22,066 bases of DNA from JABDAD01 sp964409695 (GCA_964409695.1 CAYPDX010000022.1:1-22066), one strand, 5' to 3'; shown: positions 1 through 7,454, numbered from the stretch's first letter. Numbers and translations: made by a program. The notes: a model not told the origin generated them from the sequence alone.

Positions 1-35
1 TTGATGTTACAAAGAATAGCAACGTGATGATTATA

Positions 36-1028
36 TCACTTTGTCAACATACTCTCAGCTGATCTATCATAAAATTCACTTATAGCATTCTTCACTTCAT
101 CAAGACAATTAGTCAAATTGATTCTTGATCTATAATCACTTGAATTCGCAAGACCTGAAGAATACCATCCAAGATGTTTACGAGCACATTTCAGTCCAAC
201 ATCCTTACCATATAATTCTAGCATTTCTTCATAATGTTCTAAAACTATATCTCTTTGTTCAAATAATGTTGGTGAAGGGGTTTTTTCACCTGTTTTTAAG
301 TAATGAGCAATTTGCGCAAGCAACCATGGTTTGCCGTAAGCTCCTCGTCCAATCATTACGCCATCAGCTCCAGAAAGTTTTAAAGCATTATCAGCATCTT
401 CATATGTGCATATGTCACCATTTACAATAACTGGGATAGATACTGCATCTTTTACAGTTTTTACAAAACTCCAATCTGCCTTTCCAGTAAAAAACTGGCA
501 CCGAGTTCTTCCATGAATTGTAATCATTTTAATGCCAGATTCTTCTGCTATTTTAGCGAGTTTTGGCGCATTGAGATTAGTATCATCCCAGCCCATTCTC
601 ATTTTAAGTGTCACAGGAATTTTTACCGCATTTACAGAAGCTGTAAGAATCTGTCCAGCACGCATTTCATCTCTCATTAAAGCAGAACCAGCAAATCCAC
701 CTACAACTTTTTTAGCAGGGCAGCCAAAATTTAAATCTATAATTTTTGCCCCCATATCTTCATTCATTTTTGCAGCTTCCGCCATTACATCTGGTTCAAA
801 ACCAGCTAGTTGCACGCATGCACCAGTTGCATCATCTTGCATAATCATAGATTTTTGCATAGATTGACGGCTCTCAACGATCATAGCCCTACTTGCCACC
901 ATTTCTGAAACAACAAGCCCTGCACCGAATTTTTTTACAAGTTTCCGATATGGTAAATCCGTTACTCCTGATAATGGAGCAAGTATTACAGGCGAATTTA
1001 AAGTTATATTTCCAATGTTAATTTGCAT
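36..1028 (-). CDS. dusB: tRNA-dihydrouridine synthase (DusB-type)
   Basis: This flavoenzyme reduces specific uridines in the tRNA D-loop to dihydrouridine with FMN and NADPH in the cytoplasm. The 330-residue product is full length for the family. It opens with the Dus signature LAPLSGVTDLPYR (residues 17-29) and carries NFGCPAKKV (100-108), whose Cys is the usual catalytic proton donor. KMRMGWDD (142-149), TIHGRTR (170-176), VNGDI (201-205) and GVMIGRGAYGKPWL (221-234) form the FMN/phosphate-binding TIM barrel. The DusB subtype is assigned because alphaproteobacteria usually keep this one; DusA or DusC cannot be fully excluded by eye. The gene lies 108 bp downstream of holA on the same strand but has a near-consensus promoter of its own in the gap. 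No strong Shine-Dalgarno sequence precedes the ATG. Confidence 0.93.
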   Translation of the reverse strand: MQINIGNITLNSPVILAPLSGVTDLPYRKLVKKFGAGLVVSEMVASRAMIVESRQSMQKSMIMQDDATGACVQLAGFEPDVMAEAAKMNEDMGAKIIDLNFGCPAKKVVGGFAGSALMRDEMRAGQILTASVNAVKIPVTLKMRMGWDDTNLNAPKLAKIAEESGIKMITIHGRTRCQFFTGKADWSFVKTVKDAVSIPVIVNGDICTYEDADNALKLSGADGVMIGRGAYGKPWLLAQIAHYLKTGEKTPSPTLFEQRDIVLEHYEEMLELYGKDVGLKCARKHLGWYSSGLANSSDYRSRINLTNCLDEVKNAISEFYDRSAESMLTK

Positions 1029-1054
1029 AATTCTATAAAATTCAATTCCCCGCT

Positions 1055-1083
1055 ATTATAACAAAAAATAACCATTTTGTCGA
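1055..1083 (-). promoter_or_regulatory. Predicted sigma70-type promoter of dusB
   Basis: Read on the minus strand, a -35 box TCGACA (5 of 6 consensus) at 1078-1083 is separated by exactly 17 nt from a perfect -10 box TATAAT at 1055-1060. Transcription would start near 1048, leaving a leader of about 20 nt before the dusB ATG. It sits in the holA-dusB gap, so dusB can be expressed independently of holA. Confidence 0.7.
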
Positions 1084-1136
1084 ATTGTAATATGGTGATA
1101 AATTTATAGTGGTTTAATACCATTTCCAAAATTAAA

Positions 1137-2114
1137 TTAGACTGTAAAATGTTTCATAAATAAATTATCCATAATAATACCGTGATCCGTTCCTGTTTTT
1201 GCTTCTATCTCAGCTTCCGCTAACAAAGTAAGAATTTTGGATACTTCTTTTATACTAGTATTATTTGCTATATCCCTAAAAGATGCTACATACTTAAAAA
1301 ATATTGGTGGTTTTAATTTTTTCATAGCGTCATCAATATAAATCCCATCCGCTTCATATAATTTTACCGTAAGAATATTTATATAATACCTCGCAAGCGC
1401 TCTAATTACCCATATCACAGATATAGAATTTTCAAGCAAATTGTTAAGTTCGAATAAATATCCCTTGGGTTTTTTGGATGCAAAATATATGCAAAGTAAA
1501 TCGGGTTCTGATTCAACAGAATCTGAAATAATTGACCTACAATGATCAATTGTTATTCTTGTCTCACCTCCAATAAAACAAAATAGTTTCTCAAGCTCAT
1601 TATTTATAAGCATTCTATCGCCATGAAGCTTATGAGCTAAAAATTCTATAGCATCAGCCTCTATATGTTTATTATTTATAATTACTTTTGATGAGATTAT
1701 TTGTTTGACCGATTTTTCATCATCTTGATAGCATGCGATAACGGCTAGGCCTTTATCTTCTTCAAAGAATTTCCTAGTCCTTCCTGAAGATTTTAGATCT
1801 TTTACAATGAAAATTGGAAAATGCACATTTTGTTTTCCAGCTATTTCGATGGCTTCTTTGTCTAGCTCCGTTGATTTAACTTCTATTTTTATTAGCTCTT
1901 TTGTACTAAAAAATGAATAATTATTTAGCACAGAAAAAAGGGCTGCACTTGACGTATACTCATGTTTAGAGATTTTCATCGATAGAGTTGATGATAATTT
2001 ACTACATAATTCTGAAATCATCCCATCATCAGGCCCATATAACAAAAGACTATTAATTTCAGACGCAGGTATTTTTTGTAACAATTGTGAAATATTATTA
2101 TGAAAAAACTTCAT
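1137..2114 (-). CDS. holA: DNA polymerase III delta subunit
   Basis: HolA is the clamp-loader subunit that opens the beta sliding clamp during replication. The 325-residue product matches the usual length. It starts with the typical delta opening in which an N-terminal helix precedes LLLYGPDDG (residues 23-31), the vestigial AAA+ P-loop region of delta that does not bind ATP. Further family-like stretches are the FFSTKELIKIEV region (68-79), the LKSSGRTRKFFE region (108-119) and the helical segment HKLHGDRMLINNELEKL (161-177). AGAGA lies about 7 nt before the ATG. It is divergent from the cyclase-like gene with a 70-bp shared intergenic region, and upstream of dusB on the same strand. The delta subunit diverges fast, so the call rests on overall pattern rather than on catalytic residues. 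Confidence 0.85.
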   Translation of the reverse strand: MKFFHNNISQLLQKIPASEINSLLLYGPDDGMISELCSKLSSTLSMKISKHEYTSSAALFSVLNNYSFFSTKELIKIEVKSTELDKEAIEIAGKQNVHFPIFIVKDLKSSGRTRKFFEEDKGLAVIACYQDDEKSVKQIISSKVIINNKHIEADAIEFLAHKLHGDRMLINNELEKLFCFIGGETRITIDHCRSIISDSVESEPDLLCIYFASKKPKGYLFELNNLLENSISVIWVIRALARYYINILTVKLYEADGIYIDDAMKKLKPPIFFKYVASFRDIANNTSIKEVSKILTLLAEAEIEAKTGTDHGIIMDNLFMKHFTV

Positions 2115-2184
2115 TATATTCTCTATCTGCAGATTTTTTGGTATAACTATTATGTAGTGTTTTTTATAAAAAAAAATAAGAATT

Positions 2185-3813
2185 ATGAGCAGAGAAGATA
2201 AACCTCAAATGTCTCTTGATAACGTCATGAGAAACAAGCGAGCCATTCAAGAAAGCAATGCTCTTCCTGAACATTATGAACGCTTGAGAATGCAAGCTAA
2301 ATTGACTGGACAAGAAATAATTGTAAGAGATTTGAGTCAGTATGCAGGAAAACAACTTGCAGAAAATATACAATATGATCCTTCAACTGCAGAAGAAGAT
2401 ACACACAAGCTTAGTGCATTTGGTAAGGATCTACATGTTAAAGCTAAAAGTTCTACTCTACCGGAGCTTGGGGGATTAATACCAGCGCAGAATATTCTTT
2501 CAAAAAGACCAGCCGTATCCAAAGATGAAAGAGAAAAAATTGATGAATATTTTAAAAAGGGAGTAGATGCGCCGGATTCAGAGCATAAATTTGTAACGCC
2601 AAAGAAAACAGTAGATGGTAAAGAATATGATATTTGTTTCTATTCAGACCCTAATAAACAAAATGGTGTTGGATTCGCATATAAAGATGGAAACGGGAAA
2701 TATTTTAGCGAAGCTGGTAAAGCTGAAAGTCTAATTAAACCAGAAACAATACCAGATGTTCAAGATGTAAAAGTTTTTGCAGACAAAAAAAGTGGCCAAA
2801 TGCTAATACCAGATTATGATTTAGCAAGTCTTGGAAGCAAAAAATCTAGCGTAGAGAAAGAATATCATCCCGATCGTGGCTTTTTTAGACCAGAAGAAAA
2901 ACAAGTAATTGAGGGCCTTGAAAAAACTACCCACAATATGGTAAGACATGGCGCCGATACTGAAAATCCTGTTGGCTATAAATTTGAGATGTCAAAAGAG
3001 ACCCCGTATACTGCTTTCACCGCGGATGGAAGGGTACATTCAATTGATAATGAAAAATCATATGTAGATTTTATCAATCAACGTAGGGAATCTGGATACA
3101 ACCATGTTTTAAATCCTAGAACAGGCGTAGAGATGGGTGAGGATGGCAAATATTCTCTTCCTCCAGTAGAAGCAAGAATGGATTATGAAAAAATAGACAA
3201 GCAAATCACCGCCCTCAGAAAAGATGGTAAAATTGAACAAGCCGATCATGCAAGAAAAATTTCTAATAAAGAAATTGAGCATAAACAAATGCAAGCTGCT
3301 CTACCCGAAGCAGTGCACGCTATGGAAGTAGAAAAAGCTCACCAATCAGGAAAAACTCCCCCTACATTTGAAGCATTTAATGAGAAATTTTCAAAGCGGA
3401 AAGATGAGTTAAAAGCTTCGTTACACGCTGATATGCAGTCGTATAAAGATAAATTCGGTGAACATAGTCCTACAAAAGCAGAGGCTGATAGATCAAGAGA
3501 ATCTATGAGACAAAGTGATACTGGCATCACTGCTATTAGAAGTGGAAGCATGAAAAGTATTGTACAGAAACTTGAGACTACCAAACATGCTACGAAAGAA
3601 AATTCGGAGAAAAATCCTAGCACACCACGTACTGTCTCAGATTCAAATCTTCAAAGGAAAGGTTCTGTAAAAGAGATGAGAGCATTTTTTGAAAAAAAAA
3701 CAGCAGCAATAGTGTCAAACCCCATCTCTCATTCTTCAGTACCTAAAGCTCTATCTAAAGATCTCCCAAAACAACCAGGGATGCGTAATAAACCAGCGGC
3801 TCAAGTTCATTAA
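2185..3813 (+). CDS. ExoY / edema-factor / CyaA-type class II nucleotidyl cyclase with basic C-terminal tail (candidate secreted toxin)
   Basis: The predicted reaction is conversion of ATP (or GTP, as in some ExoY relatives) to the cyclic nucleotide plus pyrophosphate, probably inside a host cell. The first 315 residues align by eye along their length with anthrax edema factor (EF) and Bordetella CyaA. LPEH (27-30) and R48 match EF PEH...R329 with identical spacing. KDLHVKAKSS (81-90) matches the substrate-binding lysine block, K81 and K88 corresponding to EF K346 and K353. GGLIPAQNILSK (96-107) follows as in EF/CyaA. PDYDL (209-213) supplies the two metal-binding Asp, D210 and D212 (EF D491/D493). 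VRHGADTEN (253-261) supplies H255 and N261 (EF H577/N583). EF H351 is Lys86 here. The domain is shorter than EF and lacks the EF calmodulin-binding helical domain. Residues about 330-542 are hydrophilic, Lys-rich and partly helical, with no signal peptide or membrane segment and no recognised domain. A charged C-terminus would suit type IV secretion, but that is inference. The gene is divergent from holA and adjoins a tRNA-Ser/mobile-element locus. The ATG at 2185 has only a weak purine-rich leader. Confidence 0.85.
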   Translation: MSREDKPQMSLDNVMRNKRAIQESNALPEHYERLRMQAKLTGQEIIVRDLSQYAGKQLAENIQYDPSTAEEDTHKLSAFGKDLHVKAKSSTLPELGGLIPAQNILSKRPAVSKDEREKIDEYFKKGVDAPDSEHKFVTPKKTVDGKEYDICFYSDPNKQNGVGFAYKDGNGKYFSEAGKAESLIKPETIPDVQDVKVFADKKSGQMLIPDYDLASLGSKKSSVEKEYHPDRGFFRPEEKQVIEGLEKTTHNMVRHGADTENPVGYKFEMSKETPYTAFTADGRVHSIDNEKSYVDFINQRRESGYNHVLNPRTGVEMGEDGKYSLPPVEARMDYEKIDKQITALRKDGKIEQADHARKISNKEIEHKQMQAALPEAVHAMEVEKAHQSGKTPPTFEAFNEKFSKRKDELKASLHADMQSYKDKFGEHSPTKAEADRSRESMRQSDTGITAIRSGSMKSIVQKLETTKHATKENSEKNPSTPRTVSDSNLQRKGSVKEMRAFFEKKTAAIVSNPISHSSVPKALSKDLPKQPGMRNKPAAQVH

Positions 3814-3857
3814 ATGTAATAATTAAAGTATTTCCAGATTTTTATAAAAATATCAGC

Positions 3858-3886
3858 TTGCTATTTTATTAGGTTTTTGATATAAA
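3858..3886 (+). promoter_or_regulatory. Predicted promoter of tRNA-Ser
   Basis: A -35-like TTGCTA (3858-3863), a 17-nt spacer and a -10 box TATAAA (3881-3886) place the start of transcription at about 3893, essentially at the mature tRNA 5' end. The -10 region lies in a perfect 7-bp inverted repeat (GGTTTTT at 3872-3878 and AAAAACC at 3884-3890, 5-nt loop). No T-run follows it, so I do not read it as a terminator. Confidence 0.5.
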
Positions 3887-3893
3887 AACCATC

Positions 3894-3983
3894 GGATGGG
3901 TGTCCGAGTGGTTTAAGGAACTGGTCTTGAAAACCAGCGTGCGGGCAACCGTACCGTGGGTTCGAATCCCACCCCATCCGCCA
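3894..3983 (+). tRNA. tRNA-Ser (anticodon UGA)
   Basis: A 90-nt class II tRNA folds by hand. The acceptor strand GGATGGG (3894-3900) pairs with CCCATCC (3973-3979), followed by discriminator G and an encoded CCA (3981-3983). The anticodon stem CTGGT/ACCAG encloses the loop CTTGAAA, with anticodon TGA. The T stem GTGGG (3956-3960) pairs with CCCAC (3968-3972) around TTCGAAT. The long variable arm with GCGGGCAACCG is diagnostic of serine tRNAs. Confidence 0.97.
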
Positions 3984-4248
3984 TTTCCTCAATTTTACTA
4001 AGTCCAACAAAATCCATTAAAACATTGAATACTTAAGGCTTTTAGTGTATATTTAATATCATAATATCCCATGAAATCCTACCCAATCCCTATGTATTTG
4101 GGGGTATAATTGGGGGTATTTTTTATTAAACTAATCCGATGCCCCCAAATGGCACTTAAAGATATATAACTAACGCAGTATAAAAAGAGCATGATAATAG
4201 AGAGGTGACATGTTATAATTAAGCCTTAGAAAGCTTAAAGCAAAGGCA
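3984..4248 (+). other. tRNA-adjacent gene-free stretch with repeats and a probable integrase-start relic
   Basis: No intact gene is present between the tRNA and the transposase fragment. Two direct copies of TTGGGGGTAT lie at 4098-4107 and 4110-4119, and an inverted copy, CCCCCAAAT, at 4142-4150. The inverted copy runs into ATG at 4149, which reads MALKDI and then a stop at 4167. Tyrosine integrases of tRNA-targeting elements often begin with MAL(T/K)D, and GGGGGTA repeats often lie upstream of them (recalled knowledge). I infer a decapitated integrase start interrupted at TATA by the IS630 fragment. A transposase promoter may lie at about 4190-4218, where a TATAAT occurs. The att/integrase reading is inference only. 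Confidence 0.35.
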
Positions 4249-4566
4249 ATGACATATTCAATAGATTTTCGCAAAAAACTATTAAAGGCAAAAGCAAAAG
4301 AAGGGCTATCCTTCGAAAAGATAGCAGCTAGATTTTGTGTATCTAAAGCTGCGGTAGTTAGATGGAGCAAGAACCTTAAAACCCCTAACAAAAGAAATAA
4401 ACCTTGGAAAAAGTTAGACAAGGAGGCATTAAAAAAAGATATATTAGAATTTCCTGATAGTTATTGCTATGAAAGAGCTAAAAGGCTAGGTGTAAGCCCT
4501 TCTGGGATCAGATATGCTAAAAAACGCTTAGGTGTAAGCTATAAAAAAACTCTAAATCACCCCAAA
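4249..4566 (+). mobile_element. IS630-family transposase, N-terminal fragment
   Basis: The first ~106 residues read as an IS630-type DNA-binding N-terminus. MTYSIDFRKKLL is followed by a helix-turn-helix (residues about 18-40, LSFEKIAARFCVSKAAVVRW). A second HTH-like segment follows (about 74-94, with RLGVSPSGIRYA), and the fragment ends at KKTLNHPK. In intact elements this motif leads into the catalytic DDE domain with its IDE motif, which is absent here. From about residue 107 the frame runs into unrelated sequence derived from a PEBP gene, so the reading frame to 4749 is a chance fusion and the element is dead. AAAGG precedes the ATG closely. I could not define terminal inverted repeats. 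Confidence 0.7.
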
Positions 4567-4588
4567 GTGGGCGAATCCTCCAGCTTAG

Positions 4589-4854
4589 ACAAAATCATTA
4601 GAAGAAGCAATAGCTTCTGTACCTCTAAACCAGCAAAATTAGGAGACAATAGCTGGAAAATAAAAGAATATAAAGGTCCATGTCCACCAACTGGAGAGCA
4701 TATATATTACTTTAAACTTTTTGCTTTAAATGATCTTCTTGAACCTTAACATCGAATAGGAAGAGCAAATATAGATGGCATTATGAAGCATCATGTAATA
4801 GATAGCACAGTATTAACTGGGAAATACGTATGCACAAAGGAAGAAATGTCATAG
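4589..4854 (+). pseudogene. YbhB/YbcL-like (PEBP / Raf kinase inhibitor-like) protein, broken C-terminal part
   Basis: The translation contains the hallmark C-terminal PEBP motif KEYKGPCPPTGEHIYYFKL (4663-4719), normally GYGGPCPPSGTHRYFFKLYALD in bacteria. It continues in the same frame after a stop at 4747-4749 as GRANIDGIMKHHVIDSTVL and TGKY, matching the family ending in a helix, GHVL..A.L.G.Y. Upstream, in another frame, SLEEAIASVPLNQQN (about 4598-4639) looks like the preceding part of the family, so there is also a frameshift near 4640. The N-terminal half is missing and replaced by IS630 sequence. Counted lesions are the 5' truncation, one frameshift and one nonsense codon. Intact family members are small soluble proteins of uncertain function. 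The run 4855-4974 stays open in the same frame but I do not recognise it. Confidence 0.65.
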
Positions 4855-4988
4855 AAAAAGAATAAATATGATTTTGCAGATAACGTCAAAATACTAGATA
4901 GAAAAAATGTTAATCAAGAAATAAAGGAAAAAGTAAAAAAGAATTTAGGAACTATAACCAGAAAATTTATATAGGAGTTGTAAAAACC

Positions 4989-5138
4989 ATGAAAAACGCA
5001 AACCAATATATTATTAATAACTTATCACACTACGATGAAAGCTTAAGGTCGTATATGTTAAAAATATATAAAAAGTATGAGATAATATTTATTTGTCTCA
5101 TACTTATCAATGCGCTTTTATTACTATCTTATTTTATT
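4989..5138 (+). pseudogene. Bax-inhibitor-1 / YbhL-like membrane protein, truncated N-terminus
   Basis: An AGGAG site at about 4974-4978 precedes an ATG, and the product has YDESLRSYMLKIY (residues 15-27). This resembles the conserved cytosolic start of BI-1 family proteins (YD.GLR.YMLKVYNYM), followed by one hydrophobic helix. After about residue 47 the frame becomes simple antisense of the hsp20 3' end, so the other membrane segments are lost. The intact family has about 230 residues and seven membrane segments. I treat the open frame to 5258 as a remnant plus chance extension. The assignment rests on one short motif. Confidence 0.5.
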
Positions 5139-5593
5139 TCTATTTTCTTTGAAGCTCCTGTCTTTACTTTAGGAATACTTACTTCTAAAACTCCATTTTT
5201 AAATTTCGCATCTATTTTACTAGAATCAGTATTGCTAGGTAATGTTAAAGATCTTTGAAATTCACCATAAGATCTTTCTCTGGTAAAATAGTTTTTCTTT
5301 TTTGTTTCTACATTTGTTTCTTTTTTTCCTTTTATAGTAAGAACGTTATTATCTACATTAATGTCTATATCTTTTTGCTCTAACCCTGGAAGATCTACTT
5401 CTAATAGATATGAATCAGATGTTTCTGATACATCAAACTTTGGTATAAAATAATCCGCACTTGTTTTTGATAAGCTAGGAAATTGCTGATAAAATGTTTT
5501 TACAAAATCATGAAATATTTCATCAACATCATTTGCTTTTCTTTCAAACAAATTATCTTTTGATCTAATAATACTTGGTAAATTAAAAGCCAT
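5129..5593 (-). CDS. Small heat shock protein, Hsp20 / alpha-crystallin family
   Basis: This is an ATP-independent holdase chaperone that binds unfolding proteins in the cytoplasm. Counting from the ATG at 5605, the alpha-crystallin domain spans about residues 54-148, with PKFDVSETSDSYLLEVDLPG (55-74), the GVLEVSIPK motif (138-146) and a C-terminal I-x-I anchor (KIEIK, 154-158) that packs between subunits. Length is typical (154-158). I prefer the second ATG at 5593 because GGTGG lies 5 nt upstream; the first ATG (5605) has no visible ribosome site. It is convergent with a truncated BI-1-like start, and the hsp20 3' end itself looks intact. I did not find a convincing heat-shock promoter. Confidence 0.93.
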   Translation of the reverse strand: MAFNLPSIIRSKDNLFERKANDVDEIFHDFVKTFYQQFPSLSKTSADYFIPKFDVSETSDSYLLEVDLPGLEQKDIDINVDNNVLTIKGKKETNVETKKKNYFTRERSYGEFQRSLTLPSNTDSSKIDAKFKNGVLEVSIPKVKTGASKKIEIK

Positions 5594-5750
5594 ATATACC
5601 ACCATATATTAAAATTAACTAATAACTAAACCTATAGTTACTATTTGAAGTGTAGAATTATATATAGTGAGTAGTCAAGATATATGTTGTGTATTTATTT
5701 CTTATTACACGCTATAGTTAAAAAATGAAAATCTATAGAGAGTAATTTGA

Positions 5751-7001
5751 TTGTTTACGAGTCATATGCGCTTATACCATATTGGTATCTTCTGTCTTGG
5801 ATTTTCTTCTGGAGTAATGTTCACACTAGTTTCCTTTATTATTCCTTATCAATTTTCACAGACAGGATATTCAACCATTATTATTGGAACAATGTTTCTA
5901 GTAACACTACCTTATTGTTTTAAACCAGTATGCGCACCTTTTATTGATAACTATTCAATACCAATTTTATGTAAAAGATTTGGTCAACGTCGTGGATGGA
6001 TGCTAGCAACACAAATATGTTTATTGCTATTTATTGGCTGTTTCACAACTATAGATCCTTTTGATAATTTATCTATTACGTCAATTTTAATTTTTACTAT
6101 TTCCTTCTTTATAGCAACGCTTGATACTGTTTTAGATGCTTACCGCATAGAGTGCTCTGCAACGAAAGAGGAGCTCTCTCTTTCTATAGCTTTTAGTAGT
6201 ACTGGGTTTCGTATAGGAATGCTTATTAGTAGCGCTGGTGGCTTATACTTGTCTTATATTTTTAACTGGTCACTTGTATATATATATCTCTCTTTTATTG
6301 CAATGATTACGCCCGTAATAACATTATATATAAAAGAGCCTATCACAAAATCTACTAGCGACGTTGTTACAAAATTAATGTCATTTAAGCTATATTTTCA
6401 GGTCATTCAAGAGGGTTTGTTAAGCTTAAAGCAAAGTCAGCCACATTGGATATCAATTATGATATTTATTTTTTTATATAAAGCCAGTGACTCAATCCCT
6501 ATGGCAATGAGTTCTCCATTATTTATAGATTTATCTTTTACTTCAACAGAAATTGCTTCTATCTCAAAATGTTATGGATTGATAATAATGAGCCTTGGTA
6601 GTTTTCTCGCTGGTGTTTTAACTGCCAAAATAGGGATATATAAAAGTATTTTAATAGCAGGAATTATGCAGTTACTATCACCATTAATGTTTATGTTTTT
6701 ATCAATTGTCGGCCATGATATCCTGATATTTACAATAACAATTACTGTGCAAAACTTTTTCTGTGGACTTGGTGGTACTGTGCTTCTTATCTACCTCTCC
6801 AGCTTTTGTAAGGGTAAATTTATAGCCACCCAGTACTCAATAATTTCTTCATTTAGTTCTTTTTCACGTATTGCTTTATCTTTTTTATCTGGCATTTGTG
6901 CAAACTATATGGAATGGCCAAGGTTTTTTCTATTTAATGCCCTATTTAGCATGTTATTTGTATTTGTTTTTTTAAAAATACATAATAAACGAACCAACTG
7001 A
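5751..7001 (+). CDS. AmpG-like MFS permease
   Basis: This is an inner-membrane carrier of the MFS branch that contains AmpG, which imports anhydromuropeptides from cell-wall turnover; several rickettsial paralogues have unknown substrates. The 416 residues are almost entirely hydrophobic helices, consistent with 12 membrane segments. The AmpG hallmarks are clear: GIFCLGFSSG (residues 12-21), LPYCFKPVCAPFID (53-66) and RFGQRRGWMLATQ (77-89), which correspond to the family pattern LP..LKF.WAP.ID....R.GRRRGW...TQ. The TTG at 5751 has GAGAG 8 nt upstream; an ATG at 5766 (MRLYHIGIF) is an equally plausible start. It stands alone, followed by a decayed methyltransferase. Substrate specificity cannot be read from the sequence. 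Confidence 0.85.
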   Translation: MFTSHMRLYHIGIFCLGFSSGVMFTLVSFIIPYQFSQTGYSTIIIGTMFLVTLPYCFKPVCAPFIDNYSIPILCKRFGQRRGWMLATQICLLLFIGCFTTIDPFDNLSITSILIFTISFFIATLDTVLDAYRIECSATKEELSLSIAFSSTGFRIGMLISSAGGLYLSYIFNWSLVYIYLSFIAMITPVITLYIKEPITKSTSDVVTKLMSFKLYFQVIQEGLLSLKQSQPHWISIMIFIFLYKASDSIPMAMSSPLFIDLSFTSTEIASISKCYGLIIMSLGSFLAGVLTAKIGIYKSILIAGIMQLLSPLMFMFLSIVGHDILIFTITITVQNFFCGLGGTVLLIYLSSFCKGKFIATQYSIISSFSSFSRIALSFLSGICANYMEWPRFFLFNALFSMLFVFVFLKIHNKRTN

Positions 7002-7011
7002 TCCATAATCT

Positions 7012-7454
7012 TGTGGAGATGTAACAGTATCTAGTCATTATGCTATAAGTGCGCTAAAGATAATCTGCAACTAAACAATCTTATAGAGAATATAGATATA
7101 TTTCAAGGTGATGGTGTATCTATTATTGCATAAATTTGGGCATAAGGTAGATGTAATTCTTGCTGGGGCTCCATGGGATAATATTCCTAATAAGGAGTTT
7201 AAAAATATTTCTGATGAAAGAAAATTTTTGAGCAGTTCATTTTATGATATTGATGATAAATTAATAACATATGTTCTCACTAAAGGTTTTGAATTATTAG
7301 TACCTGACGGTAAGATTTTTATTACATCTTCTAGCAAGACCATTGCACGTATAAAACATTATGTTTAAAATATAAATTATATTATAAAATTGTTAAGGAA
7401 GAAGACGTGCATAAAGATGCGAATATGCATTATATTTTGGAAATTACTAGGTAG
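7012..7454 (+). pseudogene. Class I SAM-dependent methyltransferase, frameshifted remnant
   Basis: Consecutive pieces of one methyltransferase lie in different frames. CGDVTVSSHYAISALK (from 7012) covers the motif I/II region, NNLIENIDIFQGD (to about 7105) covers motif III, and VDVILAGAPWDNIP (within 7108-7368) is the motif IV D-x-I-x-x-x-P-P/W loop. It is followed by LVPDGKIFITSSS, the usual LLKPGGRLLL strand. A last in-frame piece, YKIVKEEDVHKDANMHYILE, ends at the stop 7452-7454. At least three frameshifts are needed to join them and the N-terminus is missing. The 86-codon open frame at 7108-7368 is therefore probably not a functional gene. The remnant could come from a PrmC-like or small-domain methyltransferase; the substrate is unknown. 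Confidence 0.6.

Noticed and set aside
3339..3623. Open frame of 94 codons on the minus strand inside the cyclase gene
   Set aside because: It is antisense to clearly family-like or tail-coding sequence, has Leu/Phe/Cys-rich random composition and no ribosome site.
3872..3890. Perfect hairpin GGTTTTT/AAAAACC as a terminator of the cyclase gene
   Set aside because: No T-tract follows, and it coincides with the -10 box of the tRNA promoter.
4170..4421. Minus-strand open frame of 83 codons over the transposase fragment
   Set aside because: It is antisense to recognisable IS630 N-terminal sequence and shows no motif.
5139..5258. Extension of the BI-1-like frame to 5258
   Set aside because: This part is exact antisense of the conserved Hsp20 C-terminal domain, so it is a chance reading.
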